Source of the DNA: Ampelocalamus luodianensis
Lineage: Eukaryota > Streptophyta > Magnoliopsida > Poales > Poaceae
Length of the DNA: 64,000 bases
Assembly (NCBI GenBank): GCA_036346255.1
Contig: CM070620.1
Location: 61,862,522-61,926,521 of the forward strand
Direction: 5' to 3'
Every line of letters begins with the position of its first letter. Positions within the stretch are counted from its first letter, which is position 1. Below the pieces are notes generated by a model that did not search any database, was not told the origin of the DNA, and worked only from the letters and a program-made list of their open reading frames with translations. Position numbers and translations under genes: made by a program. Positions 57,505-64,000 of the stretch are shown piece after piece.

Positions 57505-58252
57505 CTCGCTTAAGAAACTTAGGTTAGAAACCAAAGCACCAACATTAGAAGTTGATGAAAGCGAAAAGCTAACGATTAGGGGAATGAGACATCACCCTAA
57601 CCGAAAGCCAAAAACAGCAAGTAACAACTTTAAATGTTTCCAAAGAAGCTCCAAAACAGCAAGGAAACTCCAAACCAAGCTCAACTTCTCAATGCCACTA
57701 ACCCGTATTGAATGAACGAGTAATAGTGTGAGAAGATAGAAATTCCAGCTCACTACAACCAGCCTAACACTACTCAAGAACAAGGTTAAGGCGATAAAAA
57801 TAACGTTACATACTTAGCTAACTAGTATCACATCTTACCCTTTTATTCCCACAAGTTTTACTTGATTAACCTCTCATTTTCTACCCTGGTTAGAACCTCT
57901 GAGCTTGCTGTCCGGAACCGAATGATCGCTGTCCGATTTTGCATCCAAGCCTCCTAATTGAAATCTTCAACTTCGGAAGCTTCAAAACCTTGTAGAGGGC
58001 GGCTAACACTTCAATTTGCCAAGCTCATTGGTCCCAAAACCCAATTAATCGATAATGACTATCTTTTGAGAGAAGGAAAGGGGAAAACACTTTTTAAAAC
58101 TCAAATTAGAGCAAGACGAGAGAAGAAAGCTAAGATAGGTAAGGAATAAAACCGAGAACTTACTTAAGCTTTCACAAATCATTTGACCCTTTGAAAATAA
58201 GGTTTGCAAAATATCCTAAGGACGACCAAGCTTGGGTTATTACGGTCGGAAT
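57505..58252 (-). other. Element F leader
   Basis: Non-coding, collinear with E 47654-48365. It carries a roughly 44-bp extra block ending in a second AAAACAGCAAG (57609-57663). Confidence 0.7.
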
Positions 58253-58266
58253 GGCTCGATACCAAC
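58253..58266 (-). other. Element F primer-binding site
   Basis: GTTGGTATCGAGCC on the minus strand; two bases short of the E version. Confidence 0.85.
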
Positions 58267-58268
58267 TT

Positions 58269-61200
58269 TGTGAGGACCCGGTTTATTCGGCTTGTACTGC
58301 TTAACCATCCACTTGGTCCTAATAAAGACAAATCAAATGAACTAAGCCTCGAGATATGTATACTTCCTAAATGCAAAGATACACACCCGCTACAAAATCA
58401 TGCATCAATTCCATTCATACACATAGAGCCAAGCAAAAGCAACAATCGAAAGACATAGATAATATAAAGAGAGTTATTACAAAAGAGAGGCCGACTGCCA
58501 AAATTCATAAAGATGAGCAGATACACAATGAAGCAAAATGGCCATAAGATGGCGATGAACAAAAGCCAATCGGTGTGCCTTTACCCACAAGGCAACCAAC
58601 CGACCGCCAAGCTAATCGTCCCAAAACAACAAGCAACATACTCACAAAGTGAGGCCCTTGGGGCTCACCTTCTTCCTCTCGCAACAATTAATATTAATTA
58701 AAGCGGATGAGTACAAAACTTGTTTTTGTACTGCAAGACCTGACGTGTGAGATAACAGTAACTATAATTAACTACATGCAAGCTTTATTTAAGTGGATGA
58801 GGCTTTGGACTTCTTTTCAAGATAAAGCAAGTTTTCATTTACAATAAGGTAATAGATTCAAAGCAAGTTTGCAATTAACTTTTATTGTTCAAATAAAGAG
58901 AGACAAAGAATAACATAGATAGAGAACAACACCAACCTAGAAGTGACTAACCCTAGTCACCACAACAATAGCATGAAGTACCCTTCATACCACCCCGTCA
59001 AGTTTCAGCTTTTTTAAAAGGTTGTAGTCTAGTTCTTGTGGGAAATAACCAAGCGTGTCCATAACCTAGGACGAGGCTATTCGAATAGTTTTAACCCTGC
59101 AGGTGTACCAATGTACCCACACGATAGACCGCCTTTCCACCAAACCACGGTTAGCACACTTCCTTTGGTATGCGTGCATGGCTAAGTCTAACAAGACGCT
59201 TTCCAATGGACGATGCTAATTAAGAGCCGTGAACCCACGGAGAAAGACACATTAGACAAACCTAACCGGTCCGCCAATGCTCCTCCAAACACCACACACA
59301 AGAACACACCCACCAACCAGCTCATAATTAACACCTCCCAAAGTACTTAGTCAAGAGAGGTTCCATATCCCCTCGTGTGGTTAGCACGCACAATTGCTTG
59401 GATCAATGGCACAAGTAACTCGGTCCTTAGGGACTTAGGCACCATTCCAATCACACCCAACAGACGCCCAACATACCATTGTGCCCAAGCCAAGATATAA
59501 TTTTTTTGTTTTCGCTTTTGATTTGCAAAATGGTAAAACACAAGGGTTGGACATAATGGAATAATAATAGCAATTGTGTGATCAAGATCACCGACTAAGT
59601 CGATGATCGCCCAATACTACCGATACTAGGCATGGCTAAGCAATGTTTATCCGAATCTACTAAGTGACAAGAGCTCATCCGCGAACTCTAATCACAAAGA
59701 AATAACCTAGGCTCAAGTAGTAGAGGATAATCATTTACCTACAGATTATGCAACTAGAGGTCTAACTAATCAATTTAACAACAAAATAGCAATGCATACA
59801 TAGAAGTTAAACAAAATATTAGACTTTAAAAGTAATGGATTTATGGGAGATGATCAAACTGCTTGCTCGCTTGCAGCTTGCTCAATTTGTTATGAGGGTC
59901 GTTCTCTGGTTACCGCAAATATCGAATCCTAAGCGAAAGAGCTAAAACAACCAATAAGACGAGCAACACTTAAACAAAAGAGCAAGCAAAATTATCCAAA
60001 TGCGACTAAATTTACACACAAGGTAAAATACGAATATACCTAGACATAGGAACTGGAAAACCTAAGTTGGATTTGTGGTGCAAAGATATTCTCTAAAAAC
60101 CTATTTTCTACCATAATTAGCATCTGTAGCAAAAATATTTTCTAGAAAGATTTCGGAGCTGAAATTTTTAGGTGGCTACCTACTGGTGTGGGGATAACCC
60201 ATATAAAATTTCAGGTCATTTGAAGTTACAACGAATTAGTTATGATTTTTCTAAGTTCTAAAACTAGGACATCATTTATAACAAGAGCAAAGACCACTAG
60301 CAAACTGGTCCTTCACTAAAGTTCATCCCTAAAGGAAATTAACAAAATTTAGTTTGCTCTATTTGGACTTACAGAGAACAAGTTATGGATTTTCTAAGTT
60401 TTTACAACATTTTGGAATATTTAATAAAATTTGAAAAGGCTAAATTCGATTCCCAACATTTCTGGTTCTTAACAGGCCTGAAACATTTCTAGATTAATCT
60501 CTAGCCTAAAAGAAAATTAACACTACTGAAATCACCCAAAAGGATTTATAATGAAAAAGATATGAATTTCTAAAGTTTTAACGACATTTTTCAAGAGAAA
60601 GATAAAGCTCACCGAGAAATTTATATCCCTTAACCGAAAGAAAAGGCGTGGCTCAACGTGGGCGCTGATTAAAGATCCGACGCCCACGCAAGACGGCCGA
60701 CTCAACAAAGCGCGCGCCGCAAGACCGCTGGATTTGATTCCAACGGTCCGATCATTGTGACCTTCGGAAACCCAATTGCTCGCACAACCCGGACCGTTGA
60801 TCAAGCGAGGAAGGGTCGATTGAGGAGCCTTCTGACACCCAATTGCTCCACGATCCCGCCACGCATCCAATATCGAACGATCGAGGTTGATTCGGCCGCT
60901 TATGATTTGAACAGGACTACCGGCAATAGGGGCCCACCGTCACGACGCAAGTCACATGTCGGTTTAAACGCACGCGCATGTGGAGGGTTTGAAGATGACG
61001 CCCACTGTGCCGCCATCGTGGAGGTGGGTTTAGGACAGCTAATGATTACTAACCCATGATTAACAATGATTATCGCACGAACGCCATTAGTGTGTCCGAA
61101 CGATATTACGGCACCGCCGCTGTCCGACAACAAACCGAGGGCACCTTCGGCTTGTCGCGGCGACCCAAGGCACGGCGCGGGAGCTAAGTGCCAAAATGGA

Positions 61201-62919
61201 ACCGCAATAGCATTACGCACCCATCGGGACCATCCACACCGCTTCGCGTGTCTCGAGCGGCGCGCTAGCCGACGATGAGCGGCGGCGACCAAAACGGCGA
61301 AATGCATAATGACCAAAGCTCCGCAATAAACCATTCCATGGTGCCCAAGCTTATAGAGGCTACTAGAAGGGTACCGAGCACCGTGGAGCTCTGAGGTGGT
61401 CGAGAGCGGTTCCGCGACGAAGAACGGCGCTCAGACCAAGAAGAAGAAGTGAAGATGACGACTGAGCAAACTGTGGTGAGACCGGTCATCACTACAGCTC
61501 CACAATAGCTCATATATGCTTCCTGAGCAAGGAATTAGGAAATGAAGCTTCTTACCGGCGGTGAGGAAGAAGGGGGTGCTCACGGCCGAAAAGAGGAAAT
61601 CCCCAAAATTGAGCTGCTCCTGTGAAAAGCAACTACAATTGTTAGGGTTTTGCTCCAAGAAGTGAGGGACACAAACCAAGCAAAGAAGGGAAGAAAAGCC
61701 ACCGGAGCACGGGTTGCACCGAGGAGCCCACCAACAATGGCTACGAAAGGGTTCTGAGATTTGGGCTCAAGCAAGCAAGGAGAGTGCAAGCTGGAGCTCA
61801 AGGGGGGGTTTAAAGAAAGCTACTGAAGGTCTTGAGGGGCTTAAGTAGCCGAGGGGACGAAAGGAGTAGCAAGCACATGCCCATGGGTGGACTTCGGTCC
61901 ACAAGAAAGGTGGTCGCTTGGAGCGACGGAGTGTAAGAGACGACTTTGGGGGAGGAGGCGGTGTGCATTTAATGCATGGCAAGATTTAGCCGCTTAAAGG
62001 GCTCAAGGAGGTGACAAGTCACCTCCTCTCTCTGCCATGGCGCACAGGCACGCACGCGCGCGGCGGAAGGAGGAAGATGACCAGCGACCTGGGTGGCCCC
62101 ACCGGTCAGTGACACAAAGTGGTTTGAGTCCAAAGTGTTTTAGTGGGTTGAGCCCAACCTCATTAGATGTCCGCGCGGATGAGATTTGAACGCCACGATG
62201 CGATCGCTATTCATAAAGACCGGCGAACCTAAGTACACGATCCGCAACGGCTGGATCGTAATCCAACTACGAGAATCAGATGGCAACCGGAGTTGTCCGA
62301 ATGCTTACACGAATGGGAGCCGTCCGATTGAGATCCAACGGCCGACAAGCAAGCTGCGTCGAATCGCGCGCGCGCGTTAGTTGGTCTTGCCGAGTCCGTG
62401 ACTCGAGCCCGAGCCTGACTCGAGTCCAATGAACAGTGCAAACCAGTTAGGGTTTGATTTTTAAACCTGAAACTTTGGGGATTTAATTGAGGTATCAAAC
62501 CAACCCCAAAATTTATGAAATTTTAACTGGAGGTTCCTGACCTTAGGCTTAACCTTTCATAAAATTTTCAGAGATTTTTGTGCACTGAAATTTTCTCCAG
62601 AAATTCCAGAAGGTGATTTCAGAGGTTTGACCAAGGTTTGACTTGCCTCTAAAATATTTCAAATAATTTCCAAAATTATGAAATAACTCAGAGGTGTTAC
62701 TAAACAACCCTAGAACCCAGGAAAATTATTACCAAGGGTTTGACACCAGATTTCACCTGTAAGGTTTTGACTTGAGATAAATGAGGATTTTGATTTTGAA
62801 TTTCCCAAAATTCCTTTACAAGAATTTGAAAAGTTTCAAGAGCAAGAGGATGAAGGAAAAGTTTTAATTTACCCTCATTTTATTACATTTGAAACACAAG
62901 CCAAAATGGGGATGTTACA
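58269..62919 (-). repeat. Element F 5' LTR
   Basis: 4651 bp, matching 48496-53146 with scattered small indels. Hairpin group about 59077-59175, donor-like CGGTAAGAAG (61547-61556, minus), acceptor-like region 58678-58700. Confidence 0.92.
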
Positions 62920-62924
62920 GTATA
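62920..62924. repeat. Probable target-site duplication of element F, right copy
   Basis: GTATA directly after GATGTTACA; see 48491-48495. Confidence 0.5.
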
Positions 62925-64000
62925 CACACCTCGTTACAAAATCGTGCATCAATTCCATTCATTCACATAGAACCGAAGCACAAAAATAACTTAAACGACA
63001 TACATAATATAAAGAGAGTTAATACAAAAGAGAGGTCGACCGGCCAAAAGTCATACAAATAAGTAAATACACAACGGAAGCAAAATGGCCATAAGATGGC
63101 GATAAACAAAGCCAATCGGTGTGCCTTTACCCACAAGGCAACCAACCGACCGCCAAGCTAATCGTCCCAAACAACACGCAACACACTCACAAAAGTGAGG
63201 CCCTTGGGGCTCACCTTCTTCCTCTGCAACAATTAATATTAAGCAAAGGCAGGAGTACAAAAATTGTTTTTGTACTGCAAGATCGACGTGTGAGATAAAT
63301 GTAACTATAATTAACTACATGCAAGCTTTATTTAAGTGGATGAGGCTCGACTTATTTTCAAAGATAAAGCAAGTTTTCATTTGCAATAAGGTAATAGATT
63401 CAAAGCAAGTTTGCAATTAACTTTTATTGTTCAAATAAAGAGAGACAATATTAACAATAGATAGGAACAACACTCAACCTAGAAGTGACTAACCCATAGT
63501 CACCACAACAATAGCATGAAGTACCCTTCATACCACCCATGTCAAGTTTAAGTTTTAAAAGGTTGTAGTCTAGTTCTTATGGAAATAACCAAGCGTGTCC
63601 ATAACCTAGGACGAGGCTATTCGAATAGTTTTAACCCTCGCAGGTGTACCAATGTACACACACGATAGACCGCCTTTCCACCACCACGGTTAGCATACTT
63701 CCTTTGATATGCAGCACGGCTAAGTCTAACAAGACGCTTTCCAATGGACGATGCTAATTAACACCAGAACCCACGGAGAAGGACACATTAGATGTACCCT
63801 AACCGGTCCGCAAATGCTCCTCACACACCACAACACATACACACAAGAACACACCCACCGACCAGCTCATAATTAACACCTCCCAAAGTACTTAGTCAAG
63901 AGAGGTTCCATATCCCCCTCGCGTGGTTAGCACGCAACAATTGCTTGGATCAATGGCACAAGTAACTCGGTCCTTAGGGACTTAGGCACCATTCCAATCA
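62925..64000 (-). repeat. Element E 5' LTR, continuation (to window edge)
   Basis: It continues 48383-48495 and matches E 3' LTR 39260-40370, including the hairpin group (about 63618-63710) and the GGTCCTTAGGGACTTAGG block at the edge. No genes. Confidence 0.85.

Larger units (their letters stand above)
48496..62919 (-). mobile_element. Element F: full-length Ty3/gypsy chromovirus-like retrotransposon inserted in the E 5' LTR
   Basis: A 14.4-kb minus-strand element with two LTRs of 4651 bp each (48496-53146, 58269-62919), polypurine tract, broken integrase, RT, protease and gag, and a primer site. Near-identical LTR pair and intact ends. It is a sibling of E: the bodies are collinear throughout. 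Confidence 0.92.
39161..64000 (-). mobile_element. Element E: Ty3/gypsy chromovirus-like retrotransposon with nested F (runs off right edge)
   Basis: Minus-strand element with 3' LTR 39161-43285, body 43286-48382, and 5' LTR 48383-48495 resumed at 62925-64000 after element F. The 5' LTR fragments belong together and to E: CAAATAAACCAAGCC (near 48447) matches 39225, while both F LTRs have CAAATGAACTAAGCC. The 62925-64000 part shares TTAATACAAA and GTCATACAAATAAGTAAATAC with the E 3' LTR, not with F. Confidence 0.88.

Noticed and set aside
39161..62919. Tandem retrotransposon array made by unequal recombination
   Set aside because: E-type LTR sequence resumes after 62924 and the two F LTRs pair with each other, so nesting explains the order.

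Overview
The window is plant nuclear heterochromatin made almost entirely of nested Ty3/gypsy LTR retrotransposons. No host gene, tRNA or rRNA gene was recognised in 64 kb. The elements are chromovirus-like. Domain order is gag (with zinc knuckles), protease, reverse transcriptase, RNase H, integrase with a GPY/F module, then a chromodomain-like tail ending in an EATWE-type motif. The primer-binding site matches the initiator Met-tRNA 3' end (TGGTATCAGAGC), LTRs are long (2.2-4.7 kb), and termini are TGTAA.../...TTACA. Very long LTRs, GC-rich leaders and GGCCCA/telo-box promoter sequences suggest a monocot, probably a grass, and a Tekay/Del-type lineage. Species and clade are inferences. Layout. 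The outermost element, D, is on the minus strand. Its 3' LTR is scattered over 6559-6994, 26008-26855 and 36119-39131, followed by 29 bp of its body (39132-39160). Three insertions lie in the D LTR. H is a partial LTR (5157-6558) that is itself split by element G (5' LTR 2678-5156, body 1-2677, running off the left edge). A is on the minus strand (6995-26002, target-site duplication AAGTC) and carries B in its gag gene (plus strand, 13624-23179, duplication CGCCT). C is on the minus strand (26856-36113, duplication GTTCG) and is a close relative of A. Element E (minus, 39161 to beyond 64000) sits at the 3' end of the D body. Its 5' LTR is interrupted after 113 bp by a sibling element, F (minus, 48496-62919, two 4651-bp LTRs). 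The resulting LTR-body-LTR-body-LTR order looks like a tandem recombinant, but diagnostic bases show it is one sibling inside the LTR of another. Coding state. A and B keep long recognisable gag-pol stretches. C, E and F are broken by many small indels. Many differences between sister copies are the same odd change, CTG replaced by TCG, CG or CCG. That pattern is better explained by base-calling error at CHG-methylated cytosines than by mutation, so part of the apparent decay may be artefact. Shared non-coding architecture. Several LTR families carry, in element orientation: TGGGCC/GGCCCA motifs with a telo-box, a purine-rich GAA tract, a CAAGGGTAA or GGTAAG splice-donor-like site, diverged copies of an AGTTATGA-containing repeat, a ladder of short hairpins with variable arms, and a pyrimidine-rich TAG/G or CAG/AG acceptor-like site. 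Past the LTR come a Met-tRNA primer site, a conserved leader motif, the gag-pol region, a covarying stem-loop and a polypurine tract. The hairpin ladder inside a candidate LTR leader intron is the most interesting unexplained structure here.
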